Below are positions 1 through 11,940 of a DNA stretch of 64,000 nt, piece by piece; the stretch's first letter is position 1, and each line of letters starts with the position of its first letter. Position numbers and translations under genes: made by a program. The notes beneath the pieces are model-generated. The model was not told the origin of the DNA. It saw nothing but the letters and a program-made list of their open reading frames with translations, and made no database searches. The stretch is from Litsea cubeba (Eukaryota > Streptophyta > Magnoliopsida > Laurales > Lauraceae): assembly GCA_012931725.1 (NCBI GenBank), contig WHSA01000502.1, forward strand, positions 1 to 64,000. Reading direction: 5' to 3'.

Positions 1-1138
1 AGTTTACACCTTTTTTCATCAACCGGGAGAATGACGGCATTTCCCCGAAAGATTGAGATGAACCGTCTGATGTAGGCCAATCTCCCCTTGAAGCCCTTTG
101 AGTTCTCTCAAGGTTCTTGGAGAGGGCATTTCTCAGAGATGGCTTTGACTTTTATGGGGTCAAGCTCTATTCCCCAGCTTTCCGAACTAAGAATCCGAGG
201 AACTTACCCGACGAGACGCCGAAGAAGCATTTCAATGGATTCATTCGCAGTTTGTGTTTGCGAAGCCGGAGGAAGACTTCTCGAAGGTTTTCGAGATGAT
301 CTTCTTTTCTTTTGCTTTTGACGGCGAGGTCATCAACGTAACATTCAACCCGTCTTGCTGCATATCTTGGAATATTTTCATCATAGCCCTCTGATATGTG
401 GCACCAGCATTCTTCAAACCGAATGGCATGACAGTGTACAATACACGCCAAATGGGGTTCGAAAGGATGTATGTTTCTCATCCTCAGGATGCTCTTTATC
501 TGATTGTAGCCAGAGAACCATCCATGAATGTCATTCGCTCGAATCCACAGGTATTATCAATCATTACCTCTGGTATGGGGAGCGGGAATTCATCTTTTGG
601 GCATGCGCCATTCAGGTCTCTATATCAATACAGACCCTGATCTGCCCATTTTTCTTTGTCACGGGACAATGTTGGCCAACCATTCAGGATGTTTGTTCCT
701 CACGGATGAAGCCGACGCTTTTGAGTTTTTGAACTTCTTGTTCAATTTTATCCATCACATCTGGACGGAATCTTCTTTGGCCTTGCTTGACAGGCTTGAT
801 GTCTTCTTGAAGATTGAGTTTGTGAACTGCTATTTTGGGGTCTAAGCCTGGCATTTCAGCGTAAGACCATGCAAAGCAATCAACGAACTCACGAGAAAGG
901 CGATATACTCGGGTAACTCATCATCCTTTATATTCTTGCTTATGAATACAGGACGTGGGTTATCTGGTGTTCCCAAGTCTATCTTTTGAACAGGATCTTC
1001 TGTTGGAAGGTTCGAAGGTGGTTCCTCCACAAATTTCGAGGCTTCCAGCTCAACGAAACCTTCTGGGGTTTCAAGGGCATTTCCAGACCAAGGCTTTGTT
1101 CCTTTCCACGGGTCTTCTTGATCGGTAATCTTTCCCAA
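1..1138 (-). pseudogene. pol: Reverse transcriptase (N-terminal and palm part), element A, frameshifted and truncated
   Basis: The minus strand encodes the segment leading into RT, then the fingers and palm with the catalytic YVDD box in the context ECYVDDLAVKS, followed by a KFLGFLV motif. The reading is split over several frames by single-base indels: the YVDD part lies in a frame running 481-167, and the part before RT in a frame running 1138-842. The window edge removes the RNase H and integrase. The same residues occur in one long frame in element B at 24129-25139, so the indels here are copy-specific, either mutation or base-calling error. Confidence 0.9.
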
Positions 1139-1390
1139 GCTTGCTATGAGATGATCCCAATCGCCTGTTGAAACCGAGGTCGAAGTAGGCTACTTCTTTT
1201 GGAGATGAGGAGTTCTTCTGGGTCAGAAGTCCCACGTCTGTGCCATCGGACAACTCCTCTTCTTTTCGGAGAAATCGTGCCAATTGGATGAGCTTCCGGA
1301 TCTTTGTCAGGTGACTCATCAAAGAGATATCTAGGGAGATCGATGTCTTCATGGACTTGAGATGTTGAGGCTTGGTCAGTATATTGACTT

Positions 1391-2182
1391 TTAAGCCTTT
1401 TGTGTTAACTGCATCAAGGGAGTGTCAGGATCATACCCTAACCCGTGTGAAGACTTTTCTACATAGCCGTAGAGTCTCCAATCTTCCAGCTGGCTTTTGG
1501 TCAAGACGGGCCCCAATGGCGTGAGAATACCGCGTCCTTCTCCCAAACCGACTGGGTTTTGAGCGTCATAGCCCATTTTCTTCATAATAGCTTGTGCCAC
1601 AGAACTGTAAAGGATAGTTGAGGCGTACCTTTATTTTGGAAAGGTTCAAGCATGAGTTTGATGAAGAAGCATCCGATCTATGGAAGAAGATCGGCTTTTC
1701 CTTTGTTGAAGTTGCTGGAACAACGAAGGAAGCTGACGTAGGATCTTCTATGTCAGAAGTTTCTCCATTGGAGTAGAGAGCAGGCTGAACTTGCTGAGTG
1801 TCAGCTTGGCTTGACGATGTGTCGTCTTCTGGCTCTGATCCGAGTCCGATGTCTTGCATGATAGACACGAAAGAGACAACAAATTTGCCCCCAGGCTTTT
1901 GTTTGCCTTCTTCACTTTAGTTGTGATGACCAAAGGCTTTGAAGAGTTTGAGGGAGATGATGAAGGGAGTTTGAATGCTCTCTTCAGATTTACCGGATGG
2001 TTTGTTTTCTTCCGGTGATTGTTGAGGAGCTTTGCCTTTATCTTTCTGGAGATTTTCGGAAAGGATGCTGTGTGCTTTCTCCTCTTCTCTTTTTCACCTT
2101 CATACATTTGAGTCTGCGAAAGTGGACTTCTTTACCTTTGAAGGGTTTTCTATCCGCAAAGACTCGATGTATCATGCCGTCC
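1391..2182 (-). pseudogene. Protease-RT linker with G-patch-like domain, element A
   Basis: Minus-strand frames 2107-1748, 1868-1566 and 1600-1391 give a low-complexity, Ser/Gln-rich linker followed by a glycine-rich block containing KKMGYDAQNPVGLGEGRG and, later, SSHGLGYDPD. The spacing of aromatic and glycine residues resembles a G-patch, a short nucleic-acid-binding module found next to protease in several retroelements. The same block occurs in element B at about 23,210-23,400. Frame changes between the pieces show indels. The G-patch label is based on residue pattern only. Confidence 0.65.
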
Positions 2183-3032
2183 AAACTGAGCTTGTGCAGA
2201 GGAGACCACATCTCGGACAAGGGCCCGAGAAGTGTTGTAGATAGGTATTGCAACATTCTCAAGATAGTCCAGCAACTTGAAGATGCCGAGCTTGATATCC
2301 ATCGACAATAACAGATGTGTCTTCGGGTGGAGAACTCAAGAGCCAGGGATAGGAGTGGCCGGTCGTCTGCTAGAAGACTGTAACCCTGGTAGGTGGTATG
2401 TGTGCATAGAGCTGAAAGCATGGTGTGGCGCTTTTTTACCGAGCATCATGCATGACCTCAGTCCTTCCCTTAGGAGTCTGAGTTTGACCGGTACCATCTT
2501 GGACTTGGCAGTGTGCATATCATGTATCGAGAACACGATTCGAGCTTCGACAAATCTGGTGTGTAAGGCAGGAGTGCTTGAATTTATCGCAACTGAAGCC
2601 TTAGGCGCAGTCCTTGTTGCACAGGGTACAACACTTCCCGAATTACTGTAAGGAGATTGGTGTATTTTAGTCCGGCCAGAGCGGGCCTACCAATTCAGAT
2701 CTTAGAGGCTGTTTGGAGATGCTCAGATGAGGTGTCGTTTTTTGCTGAGTCAGCACGAGTCCCTCATATTTGCATGGGCATTCGGGAACTGACAGCATCC
2801 GCAATCTCTTCTGTACTATTCTGTCCCAGATAGGGAATTCGCAGAGGGTGTGTGAAGATCTCAGGAGAAGACTGAAGGGTGTCTCCAGTAAGTCTAGATG
2901 AGTCCAGATTCTAGGGTGCCGGTGAGTGCTCTCGAGATCCTGAAGCTATATCCGTTCTTGGACTGACGGAGACGTGACGGATCAGACTTCCGTGAGATCG
3001 TATCCATTTTCATTCAGTTAGAGAGTACCTGG
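2183..3032. other. About 850 bp not shared with element B, replacing the protease core
   Basis: On the minus strand, element A matches element B up to the shared GAAGACCACCAGG (near 3032 here, 22297 in B) and again from GACGGCATGATAC (near 2182 here, 22626 in B). Between these points B has about 330 bp coding for the aspartic protease with its D-P-G motif. A has about 850 bp of mixed-complexity sequence in which I cannot find that motif, terminal repeats or a recognised family. It is neither AT-rich nor simple repeat. It could be filler DNA, a divergent insert or an assembly switch. Confidence 0.6.
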
Positions 3033-4116
3033 TGGTCTTCAGGGACTTCAGGCTCTGGATTGCGAGGAGGCTCGTTGACGCGTTCTTGCTCTTGTTCTAG
3101 AGCGAGTCGCTGCAAGATCCTTGCATATTCTTCAAGATCAGGCATGGGAGCCGGATCTTCTTCTTCATACATCTCTTTGTGGCTCAACATTGTTGATTTC
3201 CACTGGAGTAATGAGAGGTGCTGGTGTCAGCAGCATTTTCTTGTACAGCTCTTGGTCTTCTTCATCATCAGACCAGGATCCTTGTGGCTGTAGGGGGTTA
3301 TACCAGATTACTGGCATAAGATGAGACTCAGGAACCCATTCTTCATCGGAGAGATATTCTCCTTCAAGGGATTCCTCCCACTCATCGTGTAGTTGGATTC
3401 GAATCCATCATCGGTGTCGCTGGACTCGTATCCATCAATGGAGAATCCAACTACCGAATTGCAAGAGTATGATGTCTCCTGCATGGCTTCTCTGAATTGA
3501 GGTGGCATGAAATCACTGAGAGTGAATTTCCTTACCCCCTTTGAAGTCTCTGGAAGGGATGTTTTTGTTACCTCCAGTGAAGCGGTAGAGGAAGCCTCTG
3601 CCTTTTCTTTGACCTCTAGTTTTGGCTGGGTCTTCTCTTGCCGTTTGAGCTTGAGGAGATGTTTCCTAGCCTGCCTTCGCTGTTGAGCTGTAGGCTTTGT
3701 TTTCACGACCTCCCAATTTTCATCTTCCAGGAGATCGGATGTACCCATATCGGTTGTCCGTCTGGTGTCGGGTAAGGAACCAGTTCCGGACGCTTCGATT
3801 GAGTTTATCACCTTGAAGGAAGTAGTGATTTTCTTCGGTGATCTTGATGTTTGTCCACATGTCACCATGCTTGACGGAGGCAGACCCATAGTTTTTGTCA
3901 AAGGTGATGACTCCGTTTTTCCACATCTCTTTATTTTCTCCTCACAACGAAGCATTGATTGAGAGGATGCGAGATCATCTGGTGTATGGACAGTACCGAG
4001 GATCGTTGGTTTTGCCAACATCACCCGTCTTTTTGGTTCAGGCAAGGTGAGCTTGCCGTTTGCCACAAGAGCCCCGAAGATTTCATCAACATCTTCATCA
4101 AACGGGTATTTCTTCT
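3033..4116 (-). pseudogene. gag: Gag C-terminal region, element A
   Basis: The minus strand encodes the Lys-rich segment after the Gag core, including the run PTAQQRRQARKHLLKLK and the acidic Asp/Glu-rich tail before the protease. The main frame is 4066-3308, with a shifted frame 3926-3720 carrying EMWKNGVITFDKN-like sequence (read as MWKNGVITFDKN). A cysteine/histidine cluster that is a plausible degenerate zinc knuckle in element B is broken here. The product would be the nucleic-acid-binding end of the structural protein. It is frameshifted and not functional as it stands. Confidence 0.75.
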
Positions 4117-6176
4117 CTACTCGTTCTTTGAAGGCGTCGAGAGTTCAGGTCTCTTACCAGCAGCTTTGTTTTCAGCTTTCTTTGGTGGCTGAGGAGCTGG
4201 CTTGGTCTGCACATTGAGGACCTCTTTCTTCTTTGGTTTAGAGGTTGCAATGGCGGTTGGCTCTTTTCTTGATGATTTCTGACTGTTGAGGTCTTTAATC
4301 ACCGTTTCAGCTTCCATGGAAGCTTCTAGGAGTTCTCCCAGGTTTTTTGATTTATTGCCGATGATCATGGAGCGGATTCTGGCTCTCATGTTGTTTCGGC
4401 AGATGTCGACTAGCGACGCTTGTGGCAATACATCAGAGCATTTGTATGCCATTGCTTTCCACTTGTGAATGAAGTCATATGTTGATTCATTCTCCCCCTG
4501 TTTTAGGCTGCACAGCTGAGCCATAGTAGCGGGATGATCTTCACCTTTGAAGTGAGTCAGGAAGCGTGTTCTAGCATGGCCCAGTTTTGGATTGAGTCCT
4601 CCGGCAGAGTGGAGTACCAATCGAAGGCCGTACCTTTTAGGGTACTTGCAAAGAGCGGATCTTGAGTGCATCTTGATCCGCGATAGCTCCCGTCAGGATC
4701 TTGAAGTGGATGACGTGCTGTCTGGCTGATCCTTTCCCCGTATATGTTTGGAGAGTAGGATGCTTGAATTTGGTGGGGAACGGGACCGAGTCCATCCATA
4801 AGGGATATGGTGGCTTGATCCCATGCTCCTTTGAGTATATCCTCTTCTTTTGCTTTGGCAGGATACCGTCTACGTCCTTTTTGGTAAGGGCGCGTGACTC
4901 ATTTTCTTCTCTATTTACCTCGTCGTCTTGATGATTCGGAGGAGGTTCATTGTTCGCCTGATTTTGGAAGGCGAGGAGAAGGTTTTCCATCAGAGTTTCA
5001 ATCCTCTGCTGGCCCTGTTCCAACTGCTGGATGCGGGTGATCGCATCTTCTGGAGGTGGATTGCGGGGTGGTGGCTCAGAATTTGTAGCCAAGACATTCA
5101 TCCTTCGTGATTCGAACGAAGAAACTGTCCTGGTGACTGAGCTGGGGCTCATTCTTTTTGAAGAAGAGCTTGAGGAAGGATCACTCTGCTGTCCTTTGCT
5201 TGAAGGAGCAGGGGATTCTTCTGAATGTCTTCTTGTCCTTGAGACGCTGCGGGTCATCGGACGTCGGACATGGATTTTTGTTGCTGATTTTTGGCGCCTT
5301 CTGGTTTTTCCAACCATATGGACGGCAGCAACTTGGTTGGGTCTTTCTTTTTCGACCCATTTGGAGAGACTTGAAGTGGGAGGCTGGGTCCTTTGCTTCT
5401 TAGTCTCTTTTGTCGGTAGACGCGCGCGGCGTATACGACGAGCAATTTGAGCTTCGGTCAGCTCTGACTGGGCTTTGACATGAAGGATGTGCTCCCTCGG
5501 GCGCAGCAGCCGAGCCTGTCTTCTTTGTACTGGGCAAGGACAGGATGCGAACCCTGTCCTTCGCCTGTTGCAGCGAAGCTTTGAATTTTTGAAGTTCGGC
5601 CCCTGTAGAGATGAAGGGTCGAACTGCAGGTTTGTAGGCCTTAGCAGGTGCTTGGGAGGCCTTGTGATGCATGACTTGATTTTGGGCTTGTAGGAACAAG
5701 CCGGCTCATGCTGGGTTGACTTGAAGTCGTGGAGATGGGTCTCTCCTCTTTCATGTAGCAAGAGGATAGAACTGGTTCTCTAGTGGGGCCAGGATGCTGG
5801 CTTAGTGGATGTTGGGACCTTCTCTTTTGGTGAAGGTCTTGGGGACCAAGTCTTGGGGTAACCTGGTTGTTTGAGGTTGAGGCTTCGTGGGGCTGCCACG
5901 GGCTTCAGGCCTTCTGTGCTCGCCTTTGGTGTCACGGTAGTGACACGTTGAGAGGCGAGTTTCTGCTTCTTGGAGGGAGCAGTTTGTTCCTCAGGAAGTG
6001 GGAATGGTCCCAGCGTCCCAAGACGATAGTCCGGGGAGTCGAGGTCGACCCGGAGTTCAGAGTTGCCGAGGGAGTTACACTTCGGCAGCTGATGGGGCGC
6101 TTGTAGGTGCGCGGTTTGCTTCTGTTGAAGCATGATTGGTGCTTGTTTCTCGAAAGTAATGGTTATGAAGCTCCAT
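4117..6176 (-). pseudogene. gag: Gag, element A, frameshifted
   Basis: An ATG at 6176 on the minus strand matches the gag start in element B (19095): both follow the same GAAAAAA-CTAACA context. The protein is basic and Ser/Pro-rich at its N-terminus. It then has a heptad-like Leu/Ile segment (about 5000-4930) and a retrotransposon Gag core containing the TLKGTAFDWYSTLPED motif (4640-4590). The pieces lie in at least four frames (6133-5780, 5761-4637, 4799-4557, 4671-4117), so single-base indels separate them. Gag forms the virus-like particle of the element. The copy is disabled unless the indels are sequencing errors. Confidence 0.85.
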
Positions 6177-7786
6177 TGTTAGTTTTTTCGAAAATTTCTG
6201 AAACAAGACCACATCCATTAGTAATCACAAGAATATAATGATCATAAATGGGAAGTTCTATGGTTTCGTCTTTTCAAATTGCTCGAGGTAGATGACCCAA
6301 CAATATGAGGAAGGCAAAATGCCATAGAAGGTACAATTGTTCTGATCGCAGGTATGGTAAGCCCGGAATGGGCATCCCAGTGACTGCTAGAAGCAATTGT
6401 GAACTTAAATTCGACTTATCGAGAAGCAGAGCTTGCTCGAGTAAGAAGAATATAAAGTTGGAGTTACAATGTGCCGGTCGCAATACAGTAGACCCTGAAA
6501 GGGCGTACTAGTACCGCTAGACACAAATGTTTTGAGACCGCATCCATGAGATGAGATTCTCTGTTTTGAAAGGTCAAGATTGATTCATCAAAGAGAGCAG
6601 ATGGTATTCCATCTAACACGGGCTCAGCGATTTCCGCGAGCGCCAGTGCTCAGAAAGAAATGAACCATATTTCTCGGATCTGAATCTAAAGATGACGAGT
6701 TTTTTTTTTTTTGAAAAGCAATATCGGGTTCATCAAAGAGAGCAAAAGGCACTCCAATCTGAACACGGGCTCAGCGATTTCCGCGAGCGCCAGTGCTCAG
6801 AAAGAAAGACCAAGATTTCTCCAATCTAAACCCAAAATGACAAGTTTTTTTTTTTTGAAGATTTTGAAGATTTTTTTTTTTTTAGATTTGAAGATTTTTT
6901 TTTTTTAAATTTTTTTATTTTTTTATTTTTTTAAAGATTTTTTTTTTGAAAATTTTTTTTATTTTTTATTTTAAATTTTTTTTTTTATTTATTTTATTTT
7001 TTTTTTTATTTAAAAGACGAGAGAGTACACATAGGCCTCCTAACCCGGTCTTATGAAATCTTGATTGATAGAATTGCCCCCAGGTAAGGGTAGGATTACT
7101 TAATGAACCCGTTTGGAGGACCCTTGCCTAGAACAGTCAAGCTGTCTCCACACTCTGGACAAGGCTTTTCTTTGAATCAACCAGATCAAAGAACACAGTT
7201 GGTTTAACCTTAGTGGTCTATGTCTTTTTTTTTTCTTTTTTTTTATATTATATTACCTTAGTTATTTTTATGAACATCATCGAAGAGAAACACATGGCCC
7301 AAAACCTTAGTCGAACAGGCTCAACATTTCTGCAAGCGCGATGAACGATAGGAACGGATCAAGGTTTCTCAATTTTGAATCCAAATTGAGAAATCTAAAA
7401 TTTTTTTTTATATATATATATTTTTTTAATTTTAATGAACTCATCGAAGAGAAACATGGCCCAAAACCCCGATCGAACAGGCTCAACATTTCTGCAAGCG
7501 CCAGTGCAGATAGGGAAGATCAAAGTTTCTCAATTTTGAATCCAAAAATGAAAAATCTGATTTTTATATTGTTTTAAAATTTTTTTTTTGAAAAGAGAAA
7601 GAGTGGAAATAAATTCAAAGAATTAGAAATTTCCAAACAAAAAAATCTCATCTCATTTTTTTTATGCGGAATTCAACATAGGCCACCAATTATAAAGTAG
7701 CCAAGGAATCGAGAAAAGAAATATAGCATAGAGCAAAATATATGATATGCAAATATTTCATTTCTAGCATCGTGTTCTCAAATAAA
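6177..7786 (-). repeat. Leader of element A: AT-rich, with two sets of tandem repeats
   Basis: No coding potential is seen. Near 6627 and 6770 there are two copies of a block containing CTCAGCGATTTCCGCGAGC, and near 7318 and 7489 two copies of a block starting GCTCAACATTTCTGCAAGCG (period about 171). They are separated by long A/T runs (6841-7020, 7224-7245, 7400-7430, 7580-7590). Element B has the same leader at 17294-19094, with three copies of the second block. The sequence after each block contains an inverted repeat of the type TTTCTCAATTT...AAATTGAGAAA. Confidence 0.8.
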
Positions 7787-7808
7787 CGAGTCCCACCGGG
7801 TGATGCCA
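7787..7808 (-). promoter_or_regulatory. Primer-binding site, element A
   Basis: Three bases inside the LTR, the minus strand reads TGGCATCACCCGGTGGGACT followed by CG. It starts with TGG, as expected for pairing with a tRNA CCA end. It resembles the 3' end of a plant tRNA-Arg with one extra base and a few mismatches. That identity is tentative. The same sequence is at 17272-17293 in element B. Confidence 0.7.
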
Positions 7809-7811
7809 GCT

Positions 7812-10073
7812 TGATGGACCGCGCTCCTGCTGGTTCTACCGAGGTCGGCGGACGTGGGAGTCCGGTCCGACCCTTTCGTAACCGGGGGCAGGGGCGTGCA
7901 TCAACATTTCTTTTTTTTGTGGGTGTGCCAGATTTTCTATTTTTACTTGGAATTGCAAGTGGTGATCCGGAGATCAACCTTCGCAAGTAAAAAGAAATCA
8001 ACTTCTTTCAAGTTTTCCATTGCACATATATTTAAGAAAAGAGACATTTTCTTGATTTGCCTGAAAGGCGATTTTTTTTGGCATTTATAGCCGATTTTGG
8101 CTTTATAGCCGATTTTTGCGTTTATAGCCGATTTTTGGCTTTATAGCCGATTTACATTCTTATCAATAATGAAAGACAAGAGTTGTGATTTTTGTCTCTT
8201 TTGAAAAAATACAAACTACAATGAAAAGCAAGAAAAGGAGGATCTAACTTCTCAGGAGATTGTGGGGGACTCGTTTAATTGACGGTCGCAAGCCATATGT
8301 GGGCTTCGCCATCATCCATGCAGATGAGAACAGAGGATGCTATTTGATTCGCTTGGCTTGGCTATAACCTCGGTTTTTAGAGACAAAGACCAAAGGAAGG
8401 TCCTATGTCCAATAAAAAGCCGAGTAGACGGGCTGAAAAGCCATATCTAAGCCATTGGAGGCAGGAGGAGAAGGCAAGGACCTTGGGGGGGGGTACCCCC
8501 CAAGGGACTTTTGTCCCTTGTTGCGGTGGCCGGTGTAGAACTTCCGCAGAGTTTTCTCTCTTTTTTCTTTCTCTGGATTTCTGTGCTGTCTGATGATGTT
8601 GTCTGTGTTTTCCGATCTTGATTCCTTTGGAGTGCTCTCCTATTTATAGGCTCTTGGTAGCCATTTAGGAGAGTTTATGGGCTTTTATGTTATTAAGCCC
8701 ATAATGGGAGGAGTTACAAAAATTGAATTGTTTATTTTGTAACTCCTTTTTCTTGGCTTCTGATTGGCCGGAGGAGATTGAGGGCATTTAATCCCTTTAA
8801 TCCCATGATGGGAGGAGTTTCATGGGTTAAATGCCATGAATTCTTGACTTGTAACTCCCGAATGCTTGCTTCTGATTGGGCCGTCCAAAGAAATGGATTA
8901 ATGACTGTAATAAAGCTAGTCAATTAATCGCATTAAGTGGTCGCCGAGCAGTGAAGAGTCCGGGCCGTGCCACGTCTTTTGGGATTCTTCTGTCGATGAT
9001 CATCGATGGATCTTCATGTAGATCGACATCAGATGACCATGTAATTTCAGGTGTTTGTTGCCAACAGCGGGTCGTGCCATCTGTCCTGTCGATTTCTCGA
9101 TCGGTCGGGTAGAAAGCACACTTTTTTGGTTGACCGGGTGGCGATCAATATGTTTTCGATACTCTTGATGATTACCCGTGTTTTGGACGGATGTCAGAGG
9201 ACTTGGTGTCTCAAAAGCATGAATTTTGGAAAGTACCAGAGGCTGGGCCTTCGAATCGCGAAAAAACGGCAAAACCGGGGTTTCCGGGGCCTTCCCGGCA
9301 CCCCGGGTCCAAGGTCGCCGGCGACCCTGGCCCAGGGTCGCAGGGGTCTGCGACCCTGGGGGGTTTTCCCCCTTTTGTGTCCCGTTTTGGTCCGTTTTTG
9401 CTTTTTTCTGATTCTTTTTTCTCTGTACTTTCCTTGACATTTTGACCATTTATTGGCCTATTTCTTTGTAGGAAACCTGATGAGAATCCTTGCATTTTAT
9501 TTTGCAAAGTTTCCAATTTCCTGAGAAAGCCGAAGACTTTGTCGCGCAGAGCTGCCGATTTTCCGTCAGAAGCTGAAACTGGGTCAACGATGTCGGAATG
9601 ACCTGAAATTTGGTGTGAAGCCTCCTGAGCAATAAATAGACCAACCATAGGCTTTTGTTTGAGTTTTGAAGCCGTTTGGGGTCCTATCACCGTAGACTTG
9701 CTTTTTGTCGCGATGAAGATGTCGCGGTTTGATGTGCGGTCAACCGATGTCCGATTGACTTGAAATTTGACAGGGAACCTATTGGAGTCATTTTAAGATG
9801 ATCCATAGGTTCTGTCTTGGAAACCATGGTCCCGGAGAGCTTTGCCGCCGAGAGGCCTGATTTGGCTGTCGGAGAAGCGAAGTTAGGCCAAATGATTTTG
9901 AAATGGCCCGAAACTTCTTGTGTACTCCTCTTTTGGCTGTCTTGAAGAATCTTGCAGTTTTTTTTGATTCTGACAAATTTATTTTTGAAGCAGCATTGCC
10001 TATTTATGGCAGGTTGCGACTTCATGTAGCTCTTTGATCTTGAAGAGGCAAAGTGACATTTTTGGTGTCAACA
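7812..10073 (-). repeat. 5' LTR of element A
   Basis: 2262 bp, read on the minus strand from TGTTGACACC to CCATCA. It matches the two LTRs of element B and the solo LTR at 47239-49785 over its whole length, apart from small indels and the copy number of internal repeats. Visible parts are a TATAAATA box (8648-8641), a G-run/C-run inverted repeat around 8482-8510, a very GC-rich hairpin block at about 9300-9362, and short units of GGC-TATAAAT-GCC type around 8080-8150. Apparent reading frames inside it are chance frames. Confidence 0.95.
8641..8648 (-). promoter_or_regulatory. TATA box of the element A LTR
   Basis: TATAAATA on the minus strand inside the conserved context AGCC-TATAAATA-GGAGAGC. 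It is intact here, in the element B 3' LTR (36134-36141) and in the solo LTR (48077-48070). Confidence 0.7.
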
Positions 10074-10544
10074 TTATGAAACATTTTTCTCAAACATTTT
10101 TTTTTTGTCCTATCAAATGGTACTCTCTTTGTAAAACATCTATTTAAATCCGCTTAATTTGAAACAGATCTATATTATAGAGATTTGTTTCATATAAAAA
10201 CAAAGTTGCCAAACAAGCTCTAAATATATAATATAAGTATATGGGTCTTTAGTTTGTGTCTCAGGCTAGCCCCTTTATTGGATTTGGGTTTTCAAGTCAT
10301 AGCAAGATTTGGTATATGTAGGGGTGGCAGTAGTTATCCATTTATCTGAGCTGACCCAAACCCAACCGATGTATATAGAATTTGGGTGCTTACTGTGGAC
10401 TAATTTAATTTTCACCTAGTTGTCAAAATTATAAATATATTAATTCACATGCATTTATGTTAACTAATCAAAATGATAAATTTATATATTAAAAATACAA
10501 AGATAAAAATACAATATAAGAAATAAAAAACCATCCTTATAATA
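10074..10544. other. AT-rich intergenic stretch, nothing recognised
   Basis: AT-rich sequence between the outer end of element A and the pogo-like element. No reading frame, terminal repeat or RNA gene could be supported. Confidence 0.5.
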
Positions 10545-11275
10545 CAGTAGAACCTCGATAATTCAATACCCGATTAATTAATAACCTCGCCAAAATAATA
10601 TTTTTTTCTAGTTCCGACTTGGGGACAACATGCTAAATTAATAATTCGCTAAATTTATAAGATAATAGAAATTTGAGAATTCATATAGACCCCATGCAAT
10701 ATATAAATTAATAATGCCTTAATACATATATAATTGATTATACATTTAGGATGACTTCATAAAGAATGAATCAATTGTGACTTGTTGCTTCTTGAAATTT
10801 ATGTCACCTTGAATCTCATCTCGGGCTTTTCCTAACATGGTAAGAATTTCTGGTGTTGTCTTCTCATGGTGCAACAAAAAAATTATTCAATGTCTTCGCT
10901 GCTTTGAGAGCTTCCTTTCGTGAAGGCGGCTCCATAGCATCACTTTCATCTTCAACTTCATCACTTTGCTCATTTCCCATGATGTTCTCAATCATCTCCT
11001 CATCAGTCAACATCTCTGAAGTTGTGTTATTCTCTTCAGGGTAGTTCAAGAGGTATTTGCAATCCATTCCATTACAATAATTCAACCCTTTGAACAAGGT
11101 ACAACAATAAATATTTTGTTGAATTTTTTAAGAAAATAAATAATAGTTTGATAAATTAATAAGTTATTAATTAATGAATAAATTAATAAATAATTAATTT
11201 ATTGATTATTTAATATCTCGCTAAATTAATAGATTTTGCCAGTCCCGGGGCTATTAATTTAGAGAGGTTTAACTG
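10545..11275. mobile_element. Pogo/Tigger-like (Tc1/mariner) DNA transposon, 731 bp, internally deleted
   Basis: The left end reads CAGTAGAACCTCGATAATTC. The reverse complement of the right end reads CAGTTAAACCTCTCTAAATT. The two match at 14 of 20 positions, including the CAGT start and the AACCTC block. Both ends are flanked by TA (10543-10544 and 11276-11277), the duplication expected for this superfamily. Inside is a transposase C-terminal remnant on the minus strand. With most of the transposase gone, the copy is non-autonomous. Confidence 0.85.
10864..11097 (-). pseudogene. C-terminal remnant of a pogo-like (Tigger/CENP-B type) transposase
   Basis: A 77-codon frame holds a cysteine-containing N-terminal piece, an acidic middle with LTDEEMIENIMGNEQ, and the end SRKEALKAAKTLNNF. 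Acidic tails ending in an ALKA-x-KTLxxF block are typical of the C-termini of plant pogo-like transposases. The DDE catalytic part and the helix-turn-helix DNA-binding part are absent, so no active enzyme is encoded. Its position between TA-flanked terminal repeats supports the assignment. Confidence 0.75.
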
Positions 11276-11277
11276 TA

Positions 11278-11914
11278 CTTTTTAATCTATCCTAAGTCCC
11301 CCCTAAATTTCATTATGCCCGTCTTCAAAATGAGGTGACTCAGCTAAGTCACGGCTCAACTTGACGAGTTTTGTAGCATTGAACTTACCTCTGGACTTAG
11401 GTCCACTGAATTGCATCCAATGAAATCGGGTCTGGGTTCATGTAGTTCCAAATCCATGGACCTCTTCCTAAAATAAATATCTATGTCATAATAACTACAG
11501 ATACTTAACTTTCTTGTATGCAAAAATATATATATATTATATACCTCTATATATTATGTATAAATATCTATATATAGGGGAGCGATAGAAAACTACCGGA
11601 TAATTTTTTTTACAAAAAAACACCCCTCCCAACCGGGCCCACTATGATGTATGACAACCATGGAATGTTGTTGGATGGAATAATCTAGATAAGATCTACC
11701 TATATGAGAATTTTCAACTCCAATAATAGATTATAATAGGCGCCCCTTGATCCTTGGCCCCCAAGTTTAAGTGTTTTAGATGTATTGTTTTGTTTTTATT
11801 TCAATCCAACAGTGAGTAAAAGTTGGATGAGTGTCAGATTTGGGCTTTCTACCAATTCACGAGGATAGTATGTGTGGAATGATTGGATTGGCTATAGGTG
11901 GGCTGCACGCCCTA
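11278..11914. other. Intergenic flank of the CACTA transposon
   Basis: AT-rich host or old repeat sequence, with a short TA-rich tract near 11529-11575. No gene, RNA or element ends were found. Confidence 0.45.
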
Positions 11915-11917
11915 AAA

Positions 11918-11940
11918 CACTACAAGAAATGGAACTTTTG
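11918..11940 (+). repeat. Left terminal inverted repeat of the CACTA element
   Basis: It begins CACTACAAGAAATGGAACTT and runs into the first subterminal motif. Its partner is at 54685-54707. Confidence 0.85.

Larger units (their letters stand above)
1..10073 (-). mobile_element. Ty3/gypsy Tat-lineage retrotransposon, element A (5' part, cut by window edge)
   Basis: Read on the minus strand, this is LTR (10073-7812), primer-binding site, AT-rich leader, gag and the beginning of pol, ending inside reverse transcriptase at base 1. Every part except 2183-3032 aligns by eye with the complete element B at 14962-36964: base 1 corresponds to about 24814 there. The LTR begins TGTTGACACC and ends CCATCA on the minus strand. 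The base run after its outer end is TTATG, the expected position of a 5-bp target duplication whose partner is off the window. Coding parts are interrupted by single-base indels. The Tat assignment rests on element B, where the second RNase H and antisense gene can be seen. Confidence 0.93.

Noticed and set aside
2277..2651. A 124-codon plus-strand frame within the non-homologous tract of element A.
   Set aside because: No recognisable motif, and coding composition cannot be told from chance without a search.
9000..9700. Long overlapping frames on both strands in the LTRs (also 15040-15846, 34781-35578, 48483-49101).
   Set aside because: They recur in every LTR copy at different phase, are broken by LTR indels, and the region is the LTR U3/R. 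They are not genes.
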